Assembly (NCBI GenBank): GCA_964604675.1
Contig: CAZSAT010000021.1
Span: forward strand, 1 to 64,000
Direction of reading: 5' to 3'
DNA from: CAZSAT01 sp964604675
Lineage (GTDB): Bacteria > Myxococcota_A > UBA796 > CAJQPC01
Length of the DNA: 64,000 bases
How positions within the stretch are numbered: the first letter of the stretch is position 1; the number at the start of each line of letters is the position of its first letter. This document shows, piece after piece, positions 34,243-43,011 of the stretch. The notes under the pieces were generated by a model. The model saw nothing but the letters and a program-made list of their open reading frames with translations, did not search any database and was not told the DNA's origin. A program made the translations under genes and the position numbers.

Positions 34243-37170
34243 GTGAACCCAGCGGTCGATCCCTTCACCCCGCTGTTGAACCTCGTGCAGCGCTACAAGC
34301 GCGACGTGCACCGCCTCTCCGATCCGGCGAGTGAAGACGACCTGCGGAGCGCCGAGGCGCACCTGGGAACGCTGTTGCCGCTGGAGCTCAAGGGCTTCCT
34401 GCGTCGATGGAACGGCGGCGATCTGTTCCGTGGCGCCTTGCACCTTCGCGCAGCGCACGAGCTGGCGTCCCCGAGCGAGGAGCGTCGCGAGCTGGTCGTC
34501 GTGGCCGATGGACCCGGCCCCCGCCGTTGGGCCTTCGCCCGCGATGGCCAGGGGGGCACCGTGTTCGGCGAGCTGGTCGAGGACCGGCTCGAGCCGCTGC
34601 ACGACCGCTACCACCGGTGGCTGTTCGGCACGCTCCGCATCCTCGATCAGGACCTGCGGCAGGACGAGGACGCGCTGATGGCGCGCCTCGAGGTCGACCC
34701 GGACGCGGGGCCGCTCCTCCTGATGCGCGGCGAGCGTGCGCTCGCCTCGGGTGACCCGGAGACCGCGCGGTCCTGCTACCAGAAGGCCACCGCGGCAGAC
34801 CCCGGCCTGGTGAGGCCGTGGCAGCGCCTGGGCGAGCTCCACCTCGTCGACGGCGACCGGGCGCAGGGACGCTTCGCGTTGATGAAGGCGCTGCGAGCGA
34901 CCCGGCTGCCCACCGCCTACCCCGGCCTCGCCACGATCGAGGCGGGCGTGCTGCGCACCCTGGGGGGGCTGTTTCCCGACGGGGACGAGACCTGGGAGCG
35001 CGAGCTCTCGAGCTTCCTGGAGGAGCGCGTGCTGGACGTGCGCTCCGAGGGCGGCCTGGAGCTGTACCGGGCGGCCGCCGTGGAGCGGGTTCGCGTGGTG
35101 CTCGCCCGAGGGGATCGATCGGCGGCCAGCACCAGCTGCGTCGAAGCGCTCGAGCGTGCCAAGGCCTTTGCGCTCCGGCGTGCTGCCGAGCTGGCGGATC
35201 TCCGACTGCTGCACGTTCGCCTGCTCACCCAGCTCGGCCGGCACGATGCGGCGGAACGCGAGCTGCGCACCCTCCGCGACCACGATCAGCCAGAGGTGCG
35301 CGGCCGGGCCCTCGTCGCGCTCGGACGCATCGTCGTCGCTCGGCAGGAGCGGTGGGGTGAGAGCGTCTTGACGGAGGCCCTCTCCTTGCCGCTGGACGAC
35401 CGTGACGCCTGCGAGGCCCGCATCCTGCTCGCCGCCAGGTTGGTCGCCCTCGCCCGCCTCGACGAGGCGGGCGAGCTGCTGTCCCAGGCCGATGCGCTGG
35501 CCGTGCGCAGCCACCTGTCCGTCCTGCAGGGTGAGGTGTGCCTCGCGCTCGGGGACCTGGCGCGCGCCGCGCGGGACACGGACGCGGCGCTGCGCGGCTG
35601 GGAAGCCGCCCTCGACCGTGGCCTCGAGGCGCGCGACGGCGAGCTTCGCCTGCGCGCGACGCTGCGACTGGGGGATCTCGCCGTGCTCCGCGGGGACACC
35701 CAGAGCGCTGTGCTCGCGTGGCAGGAGGCTGCCCAGGGCTTCGCGGACCTCGAGCTGCCGCTGAGGGAGGCCTGGGCCCTGACCCGCATGCTGCAGCTGG
35801 CCCCCAACGACGAGGTCGAGCGCCGTGCCCGCGCCCTCTTCCGGGAGGCAGAGCTCGCGGCGGGCATCGCGTCGCTCGACGGCGCGACGGGCGGTGGCCT
35901 GGCGTCGCTGCCGTGGCGCATCGAGGCCTGTGCCCGGTACGCGCGGGAGCGCCACGAGGCCCAGCGGGCGCGGCCGCCGCTTCGGCGCCCCGATGCCGAG
36001 CGCCCGGAGCGTCGACTCGAAGCCCACCGCGTGGCGATCGCCGCGTCGGACGCCGGGGTCGTGCAGGCCCTCGGCGACGAGCTGGCCGCCCTGGGCACGG
36101 CCTTGGAACGATCGGGCGCCCGCTCGCTGGATCCCGAGGTGACCAGCTTCATGGCTTGCGCCGACCTGCTGGCCTCCCACAAGAGCCTGGACGCAGCCAA
36201 CCACCTCCTGGCGCGTCTCAACGCGCAGAACCTGCCCGAGATCCCGCTGGCGTCGCTGAAGGGGAGCATCACACGCTCACCGAACGCGCTCGTGGTCGAC
36301 GGCCTGCTGGAGCGGATCGAGAAGCCCGACGATCCACGCGTGACCGCGCTCGCCGCGGAGATCCTCGGCTGGCGTCGCGAGCGTGCAGCCGTCGCTCCGC
36401 TGCGCGCGCTGCTCGCTCCCGAGAACAGCCGTCCGGTGCGCCGCGCGGCGGTCGTCGCCCTGGGGCGGATCGGCGACATCACCGTGACCGACGAGCTGGT
36501 TCCACTGATGGACGAGCTGGCCGAAGAGGTGGCCATCGCTCTGCTGCTGCTGGGGGACCGCAGGGGGGTGGACCTCCATGCGCAGGCGCTCGCCGCAGGT
36601 GACGACAAGCTCGCTCGCTCGCCCGGCGAGATCGTCGGCCGCTACGGTGGACCGGCGTACATGCTGCTGCTGGTGAACTCGGCTGGCGGTGCCGGCCCGC
36701 GGGCCCTCGGCGCGCTGCAGGGCCTGGGCTACCTCGGGAGCGCCAACCACCGGGTGATCGATCGGCTCATCGGTGCGCTCGAGGACCGGGACCGGCGTCT
36801 GGCGGGCGTGGCCTGCACAGCGCTCGAGATCATCACGGGCCACCGTGAGGACCCCGAGGAGCCGGGCGTGCAGGCGCGCTGGTGCCGCTGGTGGGAAGAC
36901 CACGGCCACCACTTCCGCGACGGCGTGCGCTACCGGAACGGTCAGCCACACAGCGCCGCGCTGCTCGTCGATCGGCTCGCGCACGACGACGTGCTGGTGC
37001 GTCGGTCCAGCTACGACGAGCTCGTCATCACCACCGGGGAGAGCCTGCCCTTCGACGCCGACGGGCCCTGGCGCGTGCAGGTGGCGCACCTGGCCGGGTG
37101 GCGCGCGTGGTGTGAGCGCACGCGGCCGGACGCCGGCACGTGGACCTTCGATGGGCACCCGATCGGCTGA
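34243..37170 (+). CDS. SUKH (SMI1/KNR4)-TPR-HEAT multidomain protein
   Basis: 975 residues, no signal peptide or membrane segment. The first ~85 residues match the SMI1/KNR4 (SUKH) fold (EDDLRSAEAHLGTLLPLELK, FLRRWNGGDLF). A long TPR region follows (about 150-560; LLMRGERALASGDPETARSCYQKA). The C-terminal third has HEAT-type repeats (DPRVTALAAEILGWRRERA, NSRPVRRAAVVALGRIGD) and a last domain with HHFRDGVRYRNG. SUKH domains are known as immunity proteins against contact-delivered toxins, but here the domain heads a scaffold. GTG 34243 has GGAG upstream. It stands just before a J-domain gene, so a chaperone-linked role is plausible. Confidence 0.82.
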   Translation: MNPAVDPFTPLLNLVQRYKRDVHRLSDPASEDDLRSAEAHLGTLLPLELKGFLRRWNGGDLFRGALHLRAAHELASPSEERRELVVVADGPGPRRWAFARDGQGGTVFGELVEDRLEPLHDRYHRWLFGTLRILDQDLRQDEDALMARLEVDPDAGPLLLMRGERALASGDPETARSCYQKATAADPGLVRPWQRLGELHLVDGDRAQGRFALMKALRATRLPTAYPGLATIEAGVLRTLGGLFPDGDETWERELSSFLEERVLDVRSEGGLELYRAAAVERVRVVLARGDRSAASTSCVEALERAKAFALRRAAELADLRLLHVRLLTQLGRHDAAERELRTLRDHDQPEVRGRALVALGRIVVARQERWGESVLTEALSLPLDDRDACEARILLAARLVALARLDEAGELLSQADALAVRSHLSVLQGEVCLALGDLARAARDTDAALRGWEAALDRGLEARDGELRLRATLRLGDLAVLRGDTQSAVLAWQEAAQGFADLELPLREAWALTRMLQLAPNDEVERRARALFREAELAAGIASLDGATGGGLASLPWRIEACARYARERHEAQRARPPLRRPDAERPERRLEAHRVAIAASDAGVVQALGDELAALGTALERSGARSLDPEVTSFMACADLLASHKSLDAANHLLARLNAQNLPEIPLASLKGSITRSPNALVVDGLLERIEKPDDPRVTALAAEILGWRRERAAVAPLRALLAPENSRPVRRAAVVALGRIGDITVTDELVPLMDELAEEVAIALLLLGDRRGVDLHAQALAAGDDKLARSPGEIVGRYGGPAYMLLLVNSAGGAGPRALGALQGLGYLGSANHRVIDRLIGALEDRDRRLAGVACTALEIITGHREDPEEPGVQARWCRWWEDHGHHFRDGVRYRNGQPHSAALLVDRLAHDDVLVRRSSYDELVITTGESLPFDADGPWRVQVAHLAGWRAWCERTRPDAGTWTFDGHPIG

Positions 37171-37215
37171 CGCCGCGCTGGATGGGGTGGTAGCATCCGG
37201 TTCACGGAGGCCCCC

Positions 37216-37785
37216 ATGGACCCGCGTCTTCGCTCGATCGTGGAGATCGAGACGCTGCACGAGATCCTCGAAGAGCTCGACTACTACAAGCTGTTGAAGC
37301 TCACGCCCGACGCCGACTCGGGCGACATCGACCCCGCCTACCGGGCGGAGGCGCGCCGGCTCCATCCGGACCGGTACGCGACCGTGGGCGACGCCCAGTT
37401 CCGGCGCAAGGTGAACCACGTCTACCGGGCCGTGAGCGACGCCTACCGCACGCTGCGGGACGCCGACTCCCGCCGCACCTACGACTCGGAGCTGGCCGAC
37501 GGTCGGCGCCGCATGGATGCCGCCGCACGCAAGGAAGCCGAGGCCGCCGCGGCTGCAGCCGCCAACCCCGAGCTGGCCGCGCGCACCGACAAGGGCGGCA
37601 AGTACTGGAAGCTGGCCCTGCAGTGCTACCGCGACGCCGACTACACCGGCGCCGTCATGCAGATCCAGTTCGCGCTCACCTTCGAGCCGGACAACGACGC
37701 CTTCAAGGAGTGGAAGGCCAAGTGCCAGAAGCTCGCCGAGGACAACAAGAAGGACACCAACCCCTTCAAGCTCCGCATCGTCTGA
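37216..37785 (+). CDS. J-domain (DnaJ-like) co-chaperone
   Basis: 189 residues. A J domain (about 22-92, DYYKLLKLTPDAD) contains the Hsp70-stimulating HPD tripeptide in RLHPDRY. A charged Ala/Glu/Lys helix follows, then a TPR-like C-terminal half (YWKLALQCYRDADYTGAVMQIQFAL). Zinc-finger and client-binding domains of DnaJ are missing, so it is a type III J protein. It should deliver a specific client to an Hsp70; the lid-less Hsp70 encoded convergently 41 bases away is the obvious candidate. Ribosome-binding site GGAGG is upstream of the ATG. Confidence 0.88.
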   Translation: MDPRLRSIVEIETLHEILEELDYYKLLKLTPDADSGDIDPAYRAEARRLHPDRYATVGDAQFRRKVNHVYRAVSDAYRTLRDADSRRTYDSELADGRRRMDAAARKEAEAAAAAAANPELAARTDKGGKYWKLALQCYRDADYTGAVMQIQFALTFEPDNDAFKEWKAKCQKLAEDNKKDTNPFKLRIV

Positions 37786-37825
37786 GCGCGGCCTGAGCGG
37801 GCTGGCCCGGCGCCGTCTTCGGCTG

Positions 37826-39388
37826 TCAGAAGCCCAGGTCGTCGAACTTCATGGCCTGGACCTCTTCGTCGGTGAGTCCCGATGAGGCCTCGATGCGGAG
37901 GTCGCGGGCGTTCTGGTGCTCGACGTCTTCGGCCAGCACGTTGACGATGCCGTCGGCATCGATCTCGAAGCTCACCCGCACCTTGACCTCGCCCCGCGGG
38001 GCCTCCCTCAGGCCGTCGAGCACGAACGCGCCCAGCAGCTCGTTGTCGTCGGCCATGCGGCTCTCGCCCTGGTACACGCTGATCCGGACCTCGGTCTGGT
38101 TGTCGTGGGCGGTGTGGAAGGCCTTCACGGCGTGGGTCGGGATCGGGGTGTTCCTTGGGATCAGCACCTCGCAGAAGCCGCCCACGGTGCGCACGCCGAG
38201 GCTCTGGGGCGTGACGTCGAGGAGAACGGCGCCCGGGCCATCGTCGAGGTTGGTCAGGTTGTGGGCCTGGATGGCCGCGCCCTGGGCCACGACCTCGTCC
38301 GGGTTCATGTCGGAGTAGGCGTCGCGCCCGAAGTACTGGGCGACCGCGTGCCGGATCAGGGGGTAGCGGGTCATGCCGCCGACGAGGATGATGTGGTCGA
38401 TCTGGCTCGCGGCCATCTTGGCCAGCCCCAGGGCTTCGTCGCACACGCGCATGGTGCGCTGCACCTGCGGCATCACGAGCTTCGCGTACTCCTTCCGCGT
38501 GATGCGGTAGCTGAGCTCGAGATCCTTGCCGCTCGCATCGCGCGACAGGTTCGGCACGTGCACCTCGACCTGGGTGGCTCGGGACAGCGCGATCTTGGCG
38601 CGCTCGGCGGCCTCCCTCAGCTTCAGGCGTGCGGTGCGGTTCTCGGTCAGGTCCACGCCGGTCTGCCGCTCGAAGATGGCCATCAGGTGGTCGCCGAGCT
38701 GGTAGTCGAAGTCGTCGCCGCCCAGGAAGTTGTCGCCGGCCGTGCTCACCACCTCGAAGATGTCGCCGTCGAGCCGCAACACGCTGACGTCGAAGGTGCC
38801 GCCGCCCAGGTCGTAGACCAGGATGTGCTGGCGGTGGCCGCGGTTGAAGCCGTACGCGAGCGCCGCCGCCGTGGGCTCGTTGAGGATGCGCAGGCAGTCC
38901 AGTCCGGCGATCTTGGCCGCGTCCCGCGTGGCCTGGCGCTGGTGATCGTTGAAGTGTGCCGGCACGGTGATCACGGCCTTGTCCACCACCTCGCCGGTGG
39001 CCTCCTCGGCGATCCGCCTCATGTGCTGGATGACGTGGGCGCTGATCTCGGGCACGGCGTAGACCTTGCCCTGCACACGCACCCGGGCGTCCTGGTGGGG
39101 ACCTTCGACGATGCCGTAGGCGGTCGAGGCCAGGACGGCCTGCACCTCGGGCGACTTGAAGCGCCGTCCGATGAGCCGCTTGGCGGACGCGACCGTGTTC
39201 TGCGGGGCGTAGATCAGCTGGCGCCGAGCGCGGTGGCCGACCGCCACGTTGCGGCCGTGCCCATAGGCCACCACCGAAGGCTGGGTGTTGTGCCCCTCCG
39301 AATCGGAGAGCACCACGGGTTCACCGTCGCGCACGATGGCGACGCAGGAGTTCGAGGTGCCCAGATCGATGCCCACCGCCAGGCTCAT
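37826..39388 (-). CDS. Hsp70 (DnaK-like) chaperone lacking the C-terminal lid
   Basis: 520 residues, against about 640 for DnaK. The nucleotide-binding domain is complete: phosphate 1 GIDLGTSNSC, connect 1 ILNEPTAAALAYGF, phosphate 2 YDLGGGTFDVS, adenosine motif ILVGGMTRYPL. The beta substrate-binding domain is present (DVTPQSLGVRTVGG, IPRNTPIPT, ISVYQGESRMADDN). The chain ends soon after GLTDEEVQ, so the helical lid and C-terminal tail are absent. Such Hsp70s should exchange clients fast. It has no grpE or dnaJ in the same operon and is therefore a paralogue, probably dedicated to the neighbouring J-domain protein. GGAGGAAG precedes the ATG. Confidence 0.92.
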   Translation of the reverse strand: MSLAVGIDLGTSNSCVAIVRDGEPVVLSDSEGHNTQPSVVAYGHGRNVAVGHRARRQLIYAPQNTVASAKRLIGRRFKSPEVQAVLASTAYGIVEGPHQDARVRVQGKVYAVPEISAHVIQHMRRIAEEATGEVVDKAVITVPAHFNDHQRQATRDAAKIAGLDCLRILNEPTAAALAYGFNRGHRQHILVYDLGGGTFDVSVLRLDGDIFEVVSTAGDNFLGGDDFDYQLGDHLMAIFERQTGVDLTENRTARLKLREAAERAKIALSRATQVEVHVPNLSRDASGKDLELSYRITRKEYAKLVMPQVQRTMRVCDEALGLAKMAASQIDHIILVGGMTRYPLIRHAVAQYFGRDAYSDMNPDEVVAQGAAIQAHNLTNLDDGPGAVLLDVTPQSLGVRTVGGFCEVLIPRNTPIPTHAVKAFHTAHDNQTEVRISVYQGESRMADDNELLGAFVLDGLREAPRGEVKVRVSFEIDADGIVNVLAEDVEHQNARDLRIEASSGLTDEEVQAMKFDDLGF

Positions 39389-39407
39389 CGCTTCCTCCGT
39401 GCCGCTC

Positions 39408-40178
39408 TCAGAAGGGTAACAGTCCCCCGATCACGCGGCCCATCTCGGCGTGGATGTGGCCGTTGCTGGCCAGGATGCGCGGCTGGTCGACCTGGAGGGG
39501 ACCGAGCGCCATGTCGGAGACCGTACCGCCCGCTTCCTGAACGATCAGCGCGCCGGCGGCGACGTCCCAGGGGCTCAGTCCGAACTCCCAGTAGCCGTCC
39601 AGCCAACCGGTCGCGACCATGCAGAGGTCCAGCGCCGCCGACCCGCAGCGCCGGAACCCCTGGGCCTGCTGGAGGAAGGCGCGGACGAAGCGCAGGTACC
39701 GGTCGGCGTGTTCCCGGCGGTCGTAGGCGAAGCCGCTGGCCACCAGCGCGCGGTCGAGCACCGGGGTGCGCGACACCCGCAGGACCTCGCCGTCGAGCCG
39801 CGCGCCGTGGCCTCGGGCTGCAGTCCAGCAACGGCCGGCGGACGGTTGGAAGACGCACGCGGCCTCGAGGGTGCCCTCCACCTGCAGCGCGATCGACACG
39901 CAGGAGAAGGGGAAGGCGTGCACGAAGTTGGTCGTGCCGTCCAGGGGGTCGACGATCCAGCGCGTGGCTGCGTCCTCGGCGCCACCGCCTTCCTCCGCCA
40001 GCACGGGCACGTCGGGTCGCTCGCGCAGGAGCAGCTCGCGAATCGTCGCCTCGCTGGCTAGGTCGATCTCCGAGACGAGGTCCACCGCGCCCTTGTGATC
40101 GACCTGGTGGGGGCGGCTGTGCTGGAGGGCACCCGCGGCGCGTGCGGCGCGCTCCGCCAGCGCCAGCTCCGCGGTCAC
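39408..40178 (-). CDS. Inositol-1-monophosphatase, SuhB-like
   Basis: 256 residues with the full IMPase metal site: LAEEGG, IVDPLDGTTNFVHAFP and SPWDVAAGALIVQEAGG. It hydrolyses inositol monophosphates with Mg2+; SuhB members also help rRNA transcription antitermination. It is closer to canonical SuhB than the paralogue at 14867. The GTG start overlaps the stop of dtd by 4 bases, so it is the last gene of a pseudokinase-dtd-suhB operon. Confidence 0.92.
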   Translation of the reverse strand: MTAELALAERAARAAGALQHSRPHQVDHKGAVDLVSEIDLASEATIRELLLRERPDVPVLAEEGGGAEDAATRWIVDPLDGTTNFVHAFPFSCVSIALQVEGTLEAACVFQPSAGRCWTAARGHGARLDGEVLRVSRTPVLDRALVASGFAYDRREHADRYLRFVRAFLQQAQGFRRCGSAALDLCMVATGWLDGYWEFGLSPWDVAAGALIVQEAGGTVSDMALGPLQVDQPRILASNGHIHAEMGRVIGGLLPF

Positions 40179-40615
40179 GGCGAGTCCACCACGAGCGTCA
40201 CGGGGCCGTCGTTCATCAGGCTGACCTGCATGTCGGCGGCGAAGATCCCGCGCTCTACGGGCAGGCCTTCCTCCGCCAGCAGCTCGCAGAAGCGTTCGTA
40301 GAGCGGCTCGGCGTGTTCGGGCCGGGCGCTGTGCACGAAGCTCGGACGCCGCCCCTTGCGGCAGTTCCCGTAGAGCGTGAACTGGGAGACGACCAGCGCC
40401 TGCCCGCCGATGTCCACCGCGGAGTGGTTCATCTGGTCCGCGTCGTCCGGGAAGATGCGCAGCCCGGCGAGCTTCCGAGCCAACCAGCGTGCCTGCTGCT
40501 CGCCGTCGTCGTGGGTCACCGCGAGCAGCACGAGCAGTCCGCGTCCGCAGCGACCGACCACCTGGCCGTCGACGGTCACGCTCGCGTTGTGCACCCGCTG
40601 CACCACCGCGCGCAT
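40175..40615 (-). CDS. dtd: D-aminoacyl-tRNA deacylase
   Basis: 146 residues, typical for Dtd. It removes D-amino acids (and Gly from tRNA-Ala) wrongly attached to tRNA. The active-site motif SQFTLYG and the C-terminal NDGPVTLVVDS (Gly-cisPro motif region) are both present, and it begins MRAVVQRVHNASVTV like other Dtd proteins. Its ATG overlaps the pseudokinase stop (TGATG), so translation is coupled. Confidence 0.96.
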   Translation of the reverse strand: MRAVVQRVHNASVTVDGQVVGRCGRGLLVLLAVTHDDGEQQARWLARKLAGLRIFPDDADQMNHSAVDIGGQALVVSQFTLYGNCRKGRRPSFVHSARPEHAEPLYERFCELLAEEGLPVERGIFAADMQVSLMNDGPVTLVVDSP

Positions 40616-41640
40616 CAGCCGCCCAGCACGAGGGCGAGGCCGATGCCGAGGCCCAGCGCGGCGACTCCCGCCAACCCCAGCAGCACGATCTGGACGGTGG
40701 TCATGCCGCCCTCTTCCTCGGCCGCGGGCGCCGCGGGAGTCGGTGGGCTCGCCCCTGTCGCGGGGGGTGGGGTGGGCGGTGGCGCAGCGGCCCCGGGCTT
40801 CTGGAGCTGCACCCAGTCGGTCGGTGCTGGCGCGCCGGCGCGGATCGGGACCGGCGGCGGCGGCGCGGGGCCGTCGTCGGGCAGGCGGCCGCGGAGGAAG
40901 GCCACGGTGGCGTCGGCGCCGTCCTTCCGGCGCGCGAAGGTCTGCGTGCGGTCGCGCTTGAGCGGCCGGGAGAGCTGCTTGGCCGAGCCGAGGTTCTCCT
41001 GCCGGCGACGGCGTCGTCGTCCACTTCCCGAGGAGCCGTCCAGGCTGGTGGTGACCCGGCGCGCCCACACCTCGAGGTCGGACCCCGGACACAGTCCGGC
41101 CACGTGGTCGAGCACCTCGGCCACCTCGTCGGGCTCGGGTCGCTGGCTGGCGTCGTGGCTCAACATCAACGCCACGAACGAGCGGAGGTGGGCGACCCAC
41201 GGCTCCTGGGAGACGTCGCCCAGATCGAGCTCGGCGACCTTCGCGTCGATCGCAGCGTCGTGGGGGCCGGGCTCCGAGGGCAGGCGGCCGAACGGCGCCC
41301 TGCTCAGCAGGCTGTGCACGATCACGCCCAGGGCGTAGACGTCGCTCGCTCCTGTGGCCGGGTCCTCGGGCGCGCGGCCGGCGCGTCGACCGCTGCCGAA
41401 GTCTTCGAGCGCCACGCTGCCGTCGCCGTCGATCTTGATGTGTTGGAGGCGCAGGTCGCCGTGCACGGCGTGGTCTTCCCGGGCGATCGTGAGCACGTCG
41501 GCCGCCGCTGCCACGATCTCCAACGCGGCCGAGAGCGGCGGGCGCGCCCGATCCAGGAGCTCAGCCAGGGTCTTGCCCTCGGCGCTCCCCTCCTGGGTGG
41601 CGACCGCGCCCTCCAGGCCCGGCTCTCGAACGTAGGTCAT
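40615..41640 (-). CDS. Membrane-anchored Ser/Thr pseudokinase
   Basis: 341 residues. Only the kinase C-lobe is recognisable: HGDLRLQHI at 60-68 in place of HRDLKxxN, then LEDFG (79-82) for DFG, then DVYALGVIVHSLL and RPEPDEVAEVL. The Gly-rich loop and VAIK lysine are missing because the N-lobe is reduced to about 50 residues, and the Mg-binding Asn is replaced by His67. A basic linker (SGRRRRRRQ), a Pro/Ala-rich stretch, and a C-terminal transmembrane helix (TTVQIVLLGLAGVAALGLG) follow, giving tail anchoring with the domain in the cytoplasm. Catalysis is unlikely; it probably binds ligand or protein. ATG 41640 is preferred over GTG 41646. It is the first gene of the operon with dtd and suhB. 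Confidence 0.83.
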   Translation of the reverse strand: MTYVREPGLEGAVATQEGSAEGKTLAELLDRARPPLSAALEIVAAAADVLTIAREDHAVHGDLRLQHIKIDGDGSVALEDFGSGRRAGRAPEDPATGASDVYALGVIVHSLLSRAPFGRLPSEPGPHDAAIDAKVAELDLGDVSQEPWVAHLRSFVALMLSHDASQRPEPDEVAEVLDHVAGLCPGSDLEVWARRVTTSLDGSSGSGRRRRRRQENLGSAKQLSRPLKRDRTQTFARRKDGADATVAFLRGRLPDDGPAPPPPVPIRAGAPAPTDWVQLQKPGAAAPPPTPPPATGASPPTPAAPAAEEEGGMTTVQIVLLGLAGVAALGLGIGLALVLGG

Positions 41641-41708
41641 GCTCACCGCTGGATGCTAACCCCGGGGCTGCCGCCCCGGTTAGATGGGGAACCCTGCTGG
41701 AGACTCCG

Positions 41709-43010
41709 ATGAGCGTGCATCTCGCCAAGGGCGCCCGTGATTTCCTGCCGGAGGCGATGAACCGCCGCCAGCGCGTCATCGGGATCGTCACCGATGTCTT
41801 CGAGCGCTTCGGCTTCGAACAGCTGCAGACCCCCGCCTTCGAACGCCTCGAGACCCTCACCGGGAAGTACGGCGACGAGGGCGAGGGGCTGATGTTCAAG
41901 ATCCTGAAGCGGGGCGAGGCGGGGAAGCGTGGCGAGGCGGACCTCGCACTCCGCTACGACCTCACGGTGCCGCTGGCGCGCGTCATGGCGATGAACCAGG
42001 GCCTCCGGCTTCCGTTCAAGCGCTACCAGGTCCAGCCGGTGTGGCGAGCGGACCGGCCCCAGCGCGGCCGCTTCCGGGAGTTCTACCAGTGCGATGTCGA
42101 CATCGTCGGGTGCGAGACCATGGCGGCCGACGCCGAGTGCCTGGCCGTGGCCGAGGCCGGGCTCACCGCTCTGGGCTTCGAGGGGTTCACGATCCGCTTG
42201 AACCACCGCGGCATCCTGAGCGCGATCACGCGGGTCGCGGGCGTGGCCGAGCTCGAGACGTCGGTGTTGGTGGCGGTCGACAAGCTCGACAAGATCGGCC
42301 GCGAGGGCGTGGACAAGGAGCTCCGGGAGCGGGGCGTCCCGGTCGCGGCCATCGAGCGTCTGTGGGCGCTCTGGGATGTGCCGATGGGTGAACAGCTGGA
42401 CCACCTGGACCGCGAACTGGACCACGCGGGACGGGCCGCCGTCGCCGAGCTCCGCGAGGTCCTCACGTACGCCGAGGCGATGGGCGTCGAGCCCTACCAC
42501 GTGGCGGTCGACACCACCCTCGCCCGGGGACTCAGCTACTACACGGGACCCGTGTTCGAGGCCACCCTCGACGGCGCCGGGCTCGGCTCGGTCGCCGGTG
42601 GCGGCCGCTACGATGGCCTGGTCGGCATGTTCTCGGGCCGAGATGTGCCCGCGGTCGGTGTGAGCCTGGGCCTGGAACGGCTCATCACGGTCCTCGACGA
42701 GCGCGGCAAGCTCGACGACGTGTCCTCCAGCAGCACCGTGCTGGTGACCGTGTTCTCGGACGAGACCCGCGCCGCCAGCTTCTGCTTCGCCACCCACCTT
42801 CGCCGGGCGGGCGTGCCCTGTCGGGTGAGCCTCAAGGCACGTGGGAAGCTCGGCAAGCAGTTCAAGGCGGCGCAGGCGTGGCGCATTCCCTGGGTCGCGA
42901 CGCTCGGTCCCGACGAGATCGCCGGGAGCCAGGTCACCTTGAAGCGCCTGGCGACGAGCGAGCAGGTCACGGTGAGCTGGGACGAAGCGGTCCGCCGACT
43001 CGGTCGTTGA
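41709..43010 (+). CDS. hisS: Histidyl-tRNA synthetase
   Basis: 433 residues, class II aminoacyl-tRNA synthetase. Motif 2 is FREFYQCDVDIVG, motif 3 is SLGLERL, and the histidine-binding HisA-type segment is LARGLSYYTG followed by GGGRYDGL. A C-terminal anticodon-binding domain (VLVTVFSDETRAASFCFATHLRRAG) completes it. It charges the tRNA-His encoded at 8018. The ATG has GGAG upstream. Its stop is one base from the stop of the convergent SPT-like gene. Confidence 0.96.
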   Translation: MSVHLAKGARDFLPEAMNRRQRVIGIVTDVFERFGFEQLQTPAFERLETLTGKYGDEGEGLMFKILKRGEAGKRGEADLALRYDLTVPLARVMAMNQGLRLPFKRYQVQPVWRADRPQRGRFREFYQCDVDIVGCETMAADAECLAVAEAGLTALGFEGFTIRLNHRGILSAITRVAGVAELETSVLVAVDKLDKIGREGVDKELRERGVPVAAIERLWALWDVPMGEQLDHLDRELDHAGRAAVAELREVLTYAEAMGVEPYHVAVDTTLARGLSYYTGPVFEATLDGAGLGSVAGGGRYDGLVGMFSGRDVPAVGVSLGLERLITVLDERGKLDDVSSSSTVLVTVFSDETRAASFCFATHLRRAGVPCRVSLKARGKLGKQFKAAQAWRIPWVATLGPDEIAGSQVTLKRLATSEQVTVSWDEAVRRLGR

Positions 43011-43011
43011 C

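Noticed and set aside
34243..34500. SUKH domain as an immunity protein of a toxin system.
   Set aside because: The domain is fused to a ~900-residue TPR/HEAT scaffold with no toxin nearby; immunity SUKH proteins are usually small and stand-alone.
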